Origin: Veillonella sp. R32
GTDB taxonomy: Bacteria; Bacillota; Negativicutes; Veillonellales; Veillonellaceae
Direction: 5' to 3'
DNA length: 56,547 bases
Assembly: GCF_010093125.1 (NCBI RefSeq)
Contig: NZ_NMZQ01000041.1
Location: 1-56,547 of the forward strand
Under the pieces are notes generated by a model. It worked only from the letters and a program-made list of their open reading frames with translations, was not told the DNA's origin and searched no databases. Below, piece by piece: positions 26,920-34,004 of the stretch; within the stretch, counting starts at the first letter, position 1, and each line of letters begins with the position of its first letter. Position numbers and translations under genes: made by a program.

Positions 26920-26937
26920 GACTTAATAATTATGAAG

Positions 26938-27019
26938 TATACAAAAAGGCTCTACTCATGACCAAAAACGGTGCTCTTACGAGCGATGCCTGCTGTCATG
27001 GGGAGAGCCTCTTTGTATA
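26938..27019 (+). terminator. Composite hairpin with TTAC apex (element 1)
   Basis: The outer stem 26938-26953 with 27004-27019 has 16 pairs and one mismatch. A second stem CATGAC/GTCATG (26957-26962, 26995-27000) encloses GCTC-TTAC-GAGC (26973-26984) followed by GATGCC. It lies just after the deacetylase gene and likely ends its transcript. The apex resembles elements 2 and 3 near 31.5 and 31.8 kb. Confidence 0.6.
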
Positions 27020-27068
27020 TACATTATGCTTTACTAGGAGAATTTTAAAATAGGGGAAGAAAATAATA

Positions 27069-27137
27069 AAAGAACCTATCTGTTGGAACAATACCTTTGG
27101 CTACATGCAGCAGGTTGGCGAATCAGATAGGTTCTTT
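27069..27137 (-). terminator. Large terminator hairpin, probably for prfC
   Basis: A perfect 14-bp stem, 27069-27082 with 27124-27137, encloses about 40 bases that can form an inner ACC..GCT/AGC..GGT helix. On the minus strand it lies 66 bases past the prfC stop and is followed by T-rich sequence. The stem could also end plus-strand transcripts. Confidence 0.7.
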
Positions 27138-27202
27138 ATTATAGTTTTTTATTAAATCAAAATATCCATATTTTATATTGTGATTTAGTATAATAATACG
27201 AA

Positions 27203-28798
27203 TTATAGATGCTCATTGAGCGGTGGCGTTTCAAGGAATGTTACTTCAGGATTGCGTTCTACTACCCACCCCATTTGCCATTCGTTACTAATTAAAATAA
27301 CGGTGCGACCACGGTTATCTTTAACGGCCATAGCATTATCTAGCCCTTTGAGCTGTTTAATATCAACATTACCTTTTACCCAGCGTGCTACGCTATAAGG
27401 CAAGGAGTCAGTAATAGGTTCTACGCCGTATTCATTACGTAAACGGTATTGCAGTACTTCAAATTGAAGCATACCAACAGCGCCAACGATGAAAGAATCT
27501 AGGGAATGAGGTTGTTCAAAAATTTGGACAGCCCCTTCTTGGGCTAGTTGGGTCATACCTTTTTGGAATTGTTTGCGTTTCATAGTGTCTTTTGGACTCA
27601 CACGAGCAAAAAACTCTGGCGGGAATACAGGGAAGTCACCAAAGGTTACTTTGTGATTAGCGGCGCAGAGCGTGTCGCCAACGCCCATAGTACCTGCATC
27701 AAAAACGCCAATAATATCGCCTGGATAGGCTTCGTCAATAATAGTACGCTCAGTAGCTAAGAATTGCTGTGGCTGAGCTAAACGGATCGTTTTACCTGAT
27801 TGACGATGAAGTACAGACATGCCCTTTTCAAACTTACCAGAGCAAATACGCATAAATACAATGCGGTCATGATGATTAGGGTTCATGTTTGCTTGAATTT
27901 TGAAAACGAAAGCAGAGAAGTCTTCCGAAGAGGCTTCTACAGTTTCTTCTAAAGCTTGTCGTGGTGCAGGGGATGGTGCTAAATCGAGGAATTTTTCTAA
28001 GAATGGTTTTACCCCGAAGTTAGTCATAGCAGAACCAAAGAACATAGGCGTTAATTCACCAGCACGTACACGGTCAAAGTCAAATTCATCACCAGCTACA
28101 TCGAGTAGTTCAATATCATCAATAAGAGATTGATGGACTTCTTCGCCTAAGAGTTCACGGAAAGCTGGATCGTCTACAGACTCTTTTGTGGATGCTAATT
28201 TTTGTTGGCCGTGGGTTTCATCTTTGGCGAATAAGTCAACTGTGTGCGTTTCACGGTCGTAAATCCCTTGATATTCACCATTAATCCCTACAGGCCAATT
28301 CATAGGCACTGCACGAATGCCTAGGGAGTTTTCAATTTCTTCCATTAAGTCAAAGGGATTGCGACCAAAATGGTCAATTTTGTTGACGAAGGTGAAAATA
28401 GGAATACCGCGTTCTTTACATACAGCAAAGAGTTTTTTAGTCTGCGCTTCCACACCTTTAGCTACGTCAATCAGCATGACAGCACTGTCAGCGGCCATTA
28501 GGGTACGATAGGTATCTTCGGAGAAATCTTGGTGACCAGGGGTATCTAGAATATTTACACGGCAACCGTCGTAGTCAAATTGAAGCACGGAGCTCGTAAC
28601 GGAGATACCACGTTGTTTTTCAATTTCCATCCAGTCAGATACAGCATATTTTTGTGTTTTACGAGACTTTACGGAGCCTGCTAAGTGAATAGCACCACCG
28701 TAAAGGAGTAATTTTTCAGTTAATGTAGTTTTACCAGCATCAGGATGCGAAATAATCGCAAACGTACGCCGACGTTTAACTTCTTCTAAGAATGTCAT
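27203..28798 (-). CDS. prfC: Peptide chain release factor 3
   Basis: Ribosomal GTPase that removes RF1/RF2 after termination. The 531-residue product has SHPDAGKTTLTEK (G1), the switch region KQRGISVTSS, DTPGHQDFS (G3) and NKIDHFGR (G4), and the RF3-specific domains II and III. On the minus strand the ATG at 28798 is preceded by GAGGTGAC. It is transcribed divergently from topB across a 243-base gap carrying three tandem 13-base repeats. Confidence 0.96.
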   Translation of the reverse strand: MTFLEEVKRRRTFAIISHPDAGKTTLTEKLLLYGGAIHLAGSVKSRKTQKYAVSDWMEIEKQRGISVTSSVLQFDYDGCRVNILDTPGHQDFSEDTYRTLMAADSAVMLIDVAKGVEAQTKKLFAVCKERGIPIFTFVNKIDHFGRNPFDLMEEIENSLGIRAVPMNWPVGINGEYQGIYDRETHTVDLFAKDETHGQQKLASTKESVDDPAFRELLGEEVHQSLIDDIELLDVAGDEFDFDRVRAGELTPMFFGSAMTNFGVKPFLEKFLDLAPSPAPRQALEETVEASSEDFSAFVFKIQANMNPNHHDRIVFMRICSGKFEKGMSVLHRQSGKTIRLAQPQQFLATERTIIDEAYPGDIIGVFDAGTMGVGDTLCAANHKVTFGDFPVFPPEFFARVSPKDTMKRKQFQKGMTQLAQEGAVQIFEQPHSLDSFIVGAVGMLQFEVLQYRLRNEYGVEPITDSLPYSVARWVKGNVDIKQLKGLDNAMAVKDNRGRTVILISNEWQMGWVVERNPEVTFLETPPLNEHL

Positions 28799-28831
28799 GT
28801 TGTCACCTCATACAAATTATCTATCCTTAAA

Positions 28832-28861
28832 ATTATATACTACAATGCGCTTGGTTGTCAT
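28832..28861 (-). promoter_or_regulatory. Promoter of prfC
   Basis: On the minus strand, ATGACA (28856-28861) is followed after 18 bases by TATAAT (28832-28837), about 34 bases before the start codon. Confidence 0.6.
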
Positions 28862-28902
28862 TAAGGAAGTGGTAAATCCTGTTAAAATATAATGAATAGA
28901 TT

Positions 28903-28941
28903 CATACCAGTAAAGCATATCAGTAAGTCATACCAGTAAGG
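28903..28941. repeat. Three tandem 13-base repeats between prfC and topB
   Basis: CATACCAGTAAAG (28903-28915), CATATCAGTAAGT (28916-28928) and CATACCAGTAAGG (28929-28941) stand head to tail with no gap. They differ at only a few positions and lie between the divergent promoters. Iteron-like spacing suggests protein binding sites. Confidence 0.8.
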
Positions 28942-29041
28942 TGCATTCACACCATTGGTAGGGATTAGTTCTAGTAGGGTGAGTCACTTCCTTTTATGAA
29001 ATGACAAGATAGTGTATAATAGAACAGATAAAGGAGGGCCT

Positions 29042-31474
29042 ATGAGATTATTTATTGCTGAAAAGCCTAGCATGGGGCGAGAAATAAGTAAATATTTGCC
29101 AGAACAAAGTCGCGTACAGAAACGTGATGGCTTTATTGTACAAGGCGATGATGTGGTGACGTGGGCCTTCGGTCATGTATTGGAGCAAGCTGAACCAGGC
29201 GATTATAATGAACGCTATAAGCGCTGGAATGCAGCTGATTTACCAATTGTACCTGAGGAATGGCGTTTATTAATTACGAAGAGTAGTGAAAAACAGTTTT
29301 ATACTATTAAGAAGTTAATTGAAGAAGCCGATGAAATTGTTAATGCTGGTGACCCGGACCGAGAAGGGCAATTACTAATTGATGAAATTTTATTGTTCGT
29401 TAATAATCAAAAACCTGTAAAACGCATTTTGCTTAACGCTCTTGATGAGAAATCAATTCGTTCAGCGTTAGCGGATTTACGAGATAATAAAGATTTTTAT
29501 AATTTACAACAATCAGCGTTAGCTAGAGCGCGTGCCGATTGGTTAGTGGGGATGAATTTGTCACGTGCCTATACATTGCAACAACGCCGTCAAGGCAATA
29601 AAGTGACCTTTCCTATTGGCCGTGTTAAAACGCCAACCTTGGCCTTAGTAGTTCGTCGTGAACGAGAATTAGAAAACTTTGTGCCGGTGGATTATTTCAC
29701 GTTAAAGGTACTTTATGAGCATGCCAATGGTAGTTTTTGGGCTACTTGGCAACCAAAGGATGAACAAGAAGGGTTAGACCCAGAAGGCCGTTTATTGAAT
29801 AAAGCCATTGCGGAGGAATTAGCTAAACGTTTAGTGGATAGCAAAACAGGCCGTATTGAGAAGCGTGAAAAGAGTAAAAAGAAGGAACCGCAGAAACTAC
29901 CTGTATCCTTATCCGCTTTGCAAGTAGCGGCTGGTAAAGCATACGGTTATGATCCACAGCAAGTATTGGATACGGCGCAAAAACTTTATGAGAAGAAGTT
30001 AACGACATATCCCCGTTCGGATTGTGACTATTTGCCAAATAATCAGTATGGTGATCGAACCACTATTTTGGCGAATTTAAGTAAAAATAGTGGCATTATT
30101 GGTGAATGGGCTAAGGGGGCTGATTCATCTATAAAATCGCGGGCCTGGAATGATAAGAAGATTACGGCCCACCATGCCATTATTCCGACTACCGTAGCTT
30201 GTAATATGGCGACATTGCCAGAAATGGAGCGGAATATTTATTTCCTCATTGCGCAGGCTTATATGGCACAGTTTTACCCTGAACATGAATACGAGCAAAC
30301 TCGACTTACAGTAGCACAAGAAGGGGAGCAATTTGTAGCTCATGGCCGAGTTATTACGGTATTAGGTTGGAAAGCTTTATTTCAGAAACCTAAAAAAACG
30401 GGCGTTACTAATGAAACTGACGACAGTGATGATGAAACTAGCGATGATAGTAATGAAACGTCAAAAGATGGCAAGAAGCGACCGGCCATTGAAGAAAGTG
30501 GCGAGCTTCCTAATGTAAAAAAAGGTGATTCCGTAGTGATGGATAATTACGCCATTGATCCTAAGCAGACAAAACCACCAAGTCGTTTCACCGCCGCCAC
30601 TTTATTGCAGGCTATGAAAGAGATTCATAAATATGTGAAAAATGAGGATTTGAAGAAGCAGTTAAAAGCCGTATCGGGCATTGGCACGGAAGCTACACGG
30701 GCTACAATAATTGACGAACTGATTAACCGTAAGTTTATGTCTGTTAAAGGGAAAAAGAAAGTCATTCAACCTACGGATTTAGGTTATTTACTGGTGGATG
30801 CGTTGCCAGAAGAAATGCTCTATCCTGATGAAACAGCCTTATGGGAAGAACGGTTGGCAGCTATGAGCGAAGGGGAAGATTCGTTAGATTCGTTTTTAAT
30901 CGATCAAGTGGCTTTCTTGAAGCGATTGATTGAAAAAGCTAATAGTGGCTTGACCATGGATGGTTTAGATACAGATGGTTTTAATATTGCCAGTACGGTA
31001 CGTACGGTGAAACGACAAGCCCCATTAAACGGTGAAGGGGCTTCACATAGTAGCCTCAATAGTAGCAATCGTCAACCTTTGAGTGAAGCAGAGCTTAGTC
31101 AATTGGCAGATTGCCCAGCTTGTGGCCAAGGGAAATTACAACTTAGAAATGGTAAATTTGGCGAATTTTATGGTTGCACGGCCTTTCCAAAATGTCGACA
31201 TACACAACCTGTAAGCGGAGCCAGTCGGGGACCTCAAATGGGGGAAGCTACCGGTGCCTATGGAGGGGATAATGCAATTGACCCGCAAGTGGCAGCAGCC
31301 TTAAAAGAAGGCGAGGCCAAGGGGACTTTGCAATATAAATGTCCTCGATGTGGCGCAGGTTATTTAGTGCCAATTACACGTAATGGACGGATTAATTGGA
31401 CCTGCTCAAACCAGCCACAGTGTAGAACAATCGTGGCGGACGTAGAGGGAAAACCTATTAAATTTTCTACGTGA
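29042..31474 (+). CDS. topB: DNA topoisomerase III
   Basis: Type IA topoisomerase that relaxes or decatenates single-stranded crossings. The 810-residue product starts with the TOPRIM domain (RLFIAEKPSMGREI, then NAGDPDREGQLL). It has the active-site Tyr323 in TYPRSDCDYLP and ends with two zinc-finger-like modules (CPACG and CPRCG). An acidic Asp/Ser/Glu-rich stretch (about 452-475) interrupts the toroid region. The ATG at 29042 follows AAGGAGGG. A TATAAT lies at 29015-29020. A second composite hairpin ends the gene. Confidence 0.95.
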   Translation: MRLFIAEKPSMGREISKYLPEQSRVQKRDGFIVQGDDVVTWAFGHVLEQAEPGDYNERYKRWNAADLPIVPEEWRLLITKSSEKQFYTIKKLIEEADEIVNAGDPDREGQLLIDEILLFVNNQKPVKRILLNALDEKSIRSALADLRDNKDFYNLQQSALARARADWLVGMNLSRAYTLQQRRQGNKVTFPIGRVKTPTLALVVRRERELENFVPVDYFTLKVLYEHANGSFWATWQPKDEQEGLDPEGRLLNKAIAEELAKRLVDSKTGRIEKREKSKKKEPQKLPVSLSALQVAAGKAYGYDPQQVLDTAQKLYEKKLTTYPRSDCDYLPNNQYGDRTTILANLSKNSGIIGEWAKGADSSIKSRAWNDKKITAHHAIIPTTVACNMATLPEMERNIYFLIAQAYMAQFYPEHEYEQTRLTVAQEGEQFVAHGRVITVLGWKALFQKPKKTGVTNETDDSDDETSDDSNETSKDGKKRPAIEESGELPNVKKGDSVVMDNYAIDPKQTKPPSRFTAATLLQAMKEIHKYVKNEDLKKQLKAVSGIGTEATRATIIDELINRKFMSVKGKKKVIQPTDLGYLLVDALPEEMLYPDETALWEERLAAMSEGEDSLDSFLIDQVAFLKRLIEKANSGLTMDGLDTDGFNIASTVRTVKRQAPLNGEGASHSSLNSSNRQPLSEAELSQLADCPACGQGKLQLRNGKFGEFYGCTAFPKCRHTQPVSGASRGPQMGEATGAYGGDNAIDPQVAAALKEGEAKGTLQYKCPRCGAGYLVPITRNGRINWTCSNQPQCRTIVADVEGKPIKFST

Positions 31475-31480
31475 TGTATA

Positions 31481-31556
31481 AACAGCCAATCATATCTACC
31501 GAAAACCCGAGTTCTTACGAACAATGGTTTTCTTGCAGATATGATTGGCTGTTTTC
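31481..31556 (+). terminator. Composite hairpin with TTAC apex (element 2), topB terminator
   Basis: A 17-bp outer stem, 31481-31497 with 31537-31553, leads into GAAAACC/GGTTTTC (31501-31507, 31526-31532). The apical stem is GTTC-TTAC-GAAC (31511-31522) with AAT on its 3' side. A TTTT run follows. Confidence 0.75.
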
Positions 31557-31727
31557 CTATATCGCAGATAAATTTAATAGATTTTTCCAGAGGGGAATTT
31601 GAACAATGGCTTCTTACAGGGCTACATAGGCTTTTTATCCGATTCAGTAGAAAGATTTACTAGCTTTTTCCCTCTTTTTGAAAAGACGTCGTCCGCTCAC
31701 GCTAAAAGGATTTATTGGCTAATTATA

Positions 31728-31955
31728 GTAAAAGGTAAATTCTCGTTTAAGCATTGGCTAATTATAATCACTTTTATAATTGAATAAGTTAGAAAATGTA
31801 TAAAAGGGTATTCCATCTCTTTAAGAACCCCATTGTTCGTTAGAACTCTAGGGGTTTGTAAGAGATGGAATACCCTTTGTTGGTTTAAATAACTATAAAT
31901 ATAAAAGTGATTATTAATATTAGATATTAAGGTAATACGAGAATTTACCTTTTAC
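31728..31955. repeat. 228-base nested inverted repeat
   Basis: Three nested perfect arm pairs share one centre: 19 bp (31728-31746 with 31937-31955), 15 bp (31764-31778 with 31900-31914) and 19 bp (31803-31821 with 31860-31878). The innermost pair is composite hairpin element 3. The right arm ends 17 bases from the helicase stop codon. Confidence 0.8.
31803..31878 (-). terminator. Composite hairpin with TAAC apex (element 3), helicase terminator
   Basis: A perfect 19-bp outer stem encloses AACCCC/GGGGTT (31826-31831, 31851-31856). On the minus strand the apex is GTTC-TAAC-GAAC followed by AAT, almost the same as element 2. Read on the minus strand it lies 95 bases past the helicase stop and is followed by a T-rich run. 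Confidence 0.75.
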
Positions 31956-31972
31956 AATAGTCGAATCGTCAG

Positions 31973-33235
31973 TTAACGTGAGCGGCGACGTCTTGTATTC
32001 GCCCCTTTGTGTCCCGTTGCTTTATGGCGTTTCGCTTTAGTTGCTTGGTAATTCGATTTTATAGCAGGTTTCTTACTGTTTGTTTCTTTTTTAGGGGCTT
32101 GCGCACGGCCTTTAGTTTTAACCTGACCATCCGTTGTATATTTAGTTAAGGTTGCTTCAATAGCTCGTTCAATACGACGAAGCCAAGGTTCATCAGCTTG
32201 GGTAGCATAGGTAATAGCAATGCCACTAGTGCCAGCACGGCCAGTACGGCCAATGCGGTGAATATAATAATCTACATCATGAGGTACATCAAAATTATAC
32301 ACGTGACTGATGCCTTCAATATCAATACCGCGAGCGGCAATATCAGTAGCCACTAAGATTTGTGTACGGGCACGAGCAAAGTCACGTAAAATTTGAGTAC
32401 GACGTCCTTGAGTCAAATCACCATGCAGTTCGCCGATATTAAAGCCAGCAGCAGTTAATTCATAAGAAAGACGAATGGCTCCTTCTTTTTTGTTACAGAA
32501 TACAATGGCTAAATAGGGATTGTCCTCTTTAATTTGATCCATAAGTCGTTCTAATTTTTCTTCTGGTTTCACCATAATAACTCGTTGTTCGATAGTATCT
32601 AAGGTGACATTATTGCCTTTTACGGTTACGGACATAGGTTTTTTCATGTACGCTTTGGCAAGACTGCGGATACGATCAGGCACTGTGGCGGAGAAGAGCA
32701 ATAACTGACGATTCGCATTGGTGCGTTCAATGAGTGACTCCACATCTGGTAAAAAGCCCATATGAAGCATTTGATCGGCTTCATCTAATACGATACGTCG
32801 TACGGTGTCTAACACAAGCGAACCCCGTGTAGCATGATCAAGTAGACGACCAGGCGTTCCAATAATAACATGAGGACGACGGCCTAATTGTTGCAACTGG
32901 CCTTCAATGGTACGGCCTCCAATAAGAGGCAATACATCTACACCGAGAACATCGCCAATGTGTTTAGCTTCTTCGGCGATTTGTTTTACTAATTCCCGAG
33001 TCGGAGCAATAATAAGAGCCTGTTCTTGAAATACATCAACGTGAATTCGTTGTAGTACCGGTAATAGAAAGGCTAAGGTTTTGCCTGTACCGGTTTGTGC
33101 CATGGCGATTAAATCATGGCCTTTGAAGGCAGGGGGAATGGCTTGCTCTTGAATCGGGGTAGGTTCTTTAATACCTTGTTTGGCTAAGGCATCTATTAGC
33201 TCAGGTACGACACCTAAGGTCTGAAATGATTTCAT
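31973..33235 (-). CDS. DEAD-box RNA helicase
   Basis: ATP-dependent RNA unwinding, probably in ribosome assembly or mRNA decay. The 420-residue product has the Q motif (PTPIQEQAIP), AQTGTGKT, PTREL, TPGRLLD, DEAD, SAT, and ARGIDIEG with HRIGRTGRAG. A basic C-terminal tail ends RRRRSR, a common RNA-binding extension. It is close to the CshA/RhlE group but the exact member is uncertain. On the minus strand GGAG lies upstream of ATG 33235. A repeat-bearing, hairpin-rich stretch lies about 90-165 bases upstream of the start. Confidence 0.93.
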   Translation of the reverse strand: MKSFQTLGVVPELIDALAKQGIKEPTPIQEQAIPPAFKGHDLIAMAQTGTGKTLAFLLPVLQRIHVDVFQEQALIIAPTRELVKQIAEEAKHIGDVLGVDVLPLIGGRTIEGQLQQLGRRPHVIIGTPGRLLDHATRGSLVLDTVRRIVLDEADQMLHMGFLPDVESLIERTNANRQLLLFSATVPDRIRSLAKAYMKKPMSVTVKGNNVTLDTIEQRVIMVKPEEKLERLMDQIKEDNPYLAIVFCNKKEGAIRLSYELTAAGFNIGELHGDLTQGRRTQILRDFARARTQILVATDIAARGIDIEGISHVYNFDVPHDVDYYIHRIGRTGRAGTSGIAITYATQADEPWLRRIERAIEATLTKYTTDGQVKTKGRAQAPKKETNSKKPAIKSNYQATKAKRHKATGHKGANTRRRRSR

Positions 33236-33326
33236 GAATTAACTCCTTTTATATGTAATAGAGAATCTTTTAAAGTATTAGCTAGCGAAATTATATATTT
33301 ATTATAACATAAGTTCTATCGCTTGT

Positions 33327-33401
33327 TATATGAGTGCCTTTTACTACGAAGTAATTTATCAATTTTTACTACGAAGTAATTTATGAATTTTTACTCATAT
33401 A
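33327..33401 (-). repeat. Tandem 24-base repeat inside an inverted repeat
   Basis: Two 24-base copies (33339-33362 and 33364-33387, differing at one base) each contain TTACT-ACGA-AGTAA, a small hairpin. They are framed by TATATGAGT (33327-33335) and ACTCATATA (33393-33401), which can pair. If transcribed with the helicase the whole block would be a multi-hairpin 5' leader. Confidence 0.7.
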
Positions 33402-33439
33402 CATAGTCTGTTTGCTAAAAATATATACTAATAATACAT

Positions 33440-33454
33440 TGAGAATTATTATTT
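33440..33454. promoter_or_regulatory. Putative Fur box
   Basis: TGAGAATTATTATTT resembles the 7-1-7 Fur consensus TGATAATNATTATCA, with three mismatches by eye. It is upstream of feoAB, a classic Fur target. Confidence 0.45.
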
Positions 33455-33627
33455 AATTGATAATCCTTTGATAAGAGTAGTAAATTTAATATATTTGGTA
33501 TTAAAAGAGAAGATATATCAAATGAGAATGATAAGAGGGGAATGCTAGTAACTACAATGTATAGAGTTAAATAGCTTGTGATAATGAAAATTGAAAAAAA
33601 TCTATACGCTTTGACATGTTTCGATAT

Positions 33628-33667
33628 TGCAAATCATTATTGAAATTATCCTCCACTGTGTTATAAT
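33628..33667 (+). promoter_or_regulatory. feoA promoter with overlapping Fur-like site
   Basis: TTGAAA (33640-33645), 16 bases and TATAAT (33662-33667), with an extended -10 TG at 33659-33660. A Fur-like TGCAAATCATTATTG (33628-33642) covers the -35 edge, where a repressor would block polymerase. Confidence 0.55.
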
Positions 33668-33763
33668 TTAATTGTAATTTTTTATCAGTATTGGCGGATT
33701 TTTTAAACAAACATTATTTATAGAATAAGATTGTTTTGTTCTGCCACAAGGAGGTGTAGGACT

Positions 33764-34003
33764 GTGATCAAATCGTTGGCGTCGATGAAACCAGGTGAGT
33801 CCGGTACAATTAAACAATTGCGAGGTTCTGGTAACATCAAACATCGTCTTGTTGACATGGGGTTAGTACCAGGGACTTTTGTGCGAGTTATGAAATTCGC
33901 ACCTTTAGGTGACCCAATTGAAATTAAAGTGAAAAACTTTGATTTAGCCTTACGTGTTAGCGAAGCAGAAACTATTGACATTGAAGTAAGTCAGGAGGCC
34001 TAG
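33764..34003 (+). CDS. feoA: Ferrous iron transport protein A
   Basis: Small SH3-like cytoplasmic partner of FeoB. The 79-residue product has KPGESGTIKQLRGSG, RLVDMGLVPGT and GDPIEIKV, all typical of FeoA. The GTG at 33764 is chosen because AAGGAGG (33748-33754) is 9 bases away. In-frame codons upstream lie before the ribosome site. One base separates its stop from the feoB ATG. Confidence 0.95.
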   Translation: MIKSLASMKPGESGTIKQLRGSGNIKHRLVDMGLVPGTFVRVMKFAPLGDPIEIKVKNFDLALRVSEAETIDIEVSQEA

Positions 34004-34004
34004 G

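Larger units (their letters stand above)
31475..31972. other. 498-base convergent intergenic region of hairpins
   Basis: Between convergent topB and the helicase gene. It holds composite hairpin element 2 (31481-31555), an AT-rich middle with a repeated 14-base ATTGGCTAATTATA (31714-31727 and 31753-31766), and the nested inverted repeat 31728-31955 that includes element 3. A 62-codon frame at 31599 is not convincing. Confidence 0.65.
33236..33763. other. 528-base divergent intergenic region
   Basis: Between the helicase (-) and feoA (+). It contains the tandem repeat and inverted repeat at 33327-33401, Fur-like sites at 33440-33454 and 33628-33642, a half-site near 33523, and the feoA promoter. 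No gene is supported. Confidence 0.6.

Noticed and set aside
31599-31787. 62-codon plus-strand frame between topB and the helicase
   Set aside because: It starts with TTG, runs across the arms of the inverted repeat, has odd composition and no family similarity. An equally placed ATG at 31606 stops after seven codons.
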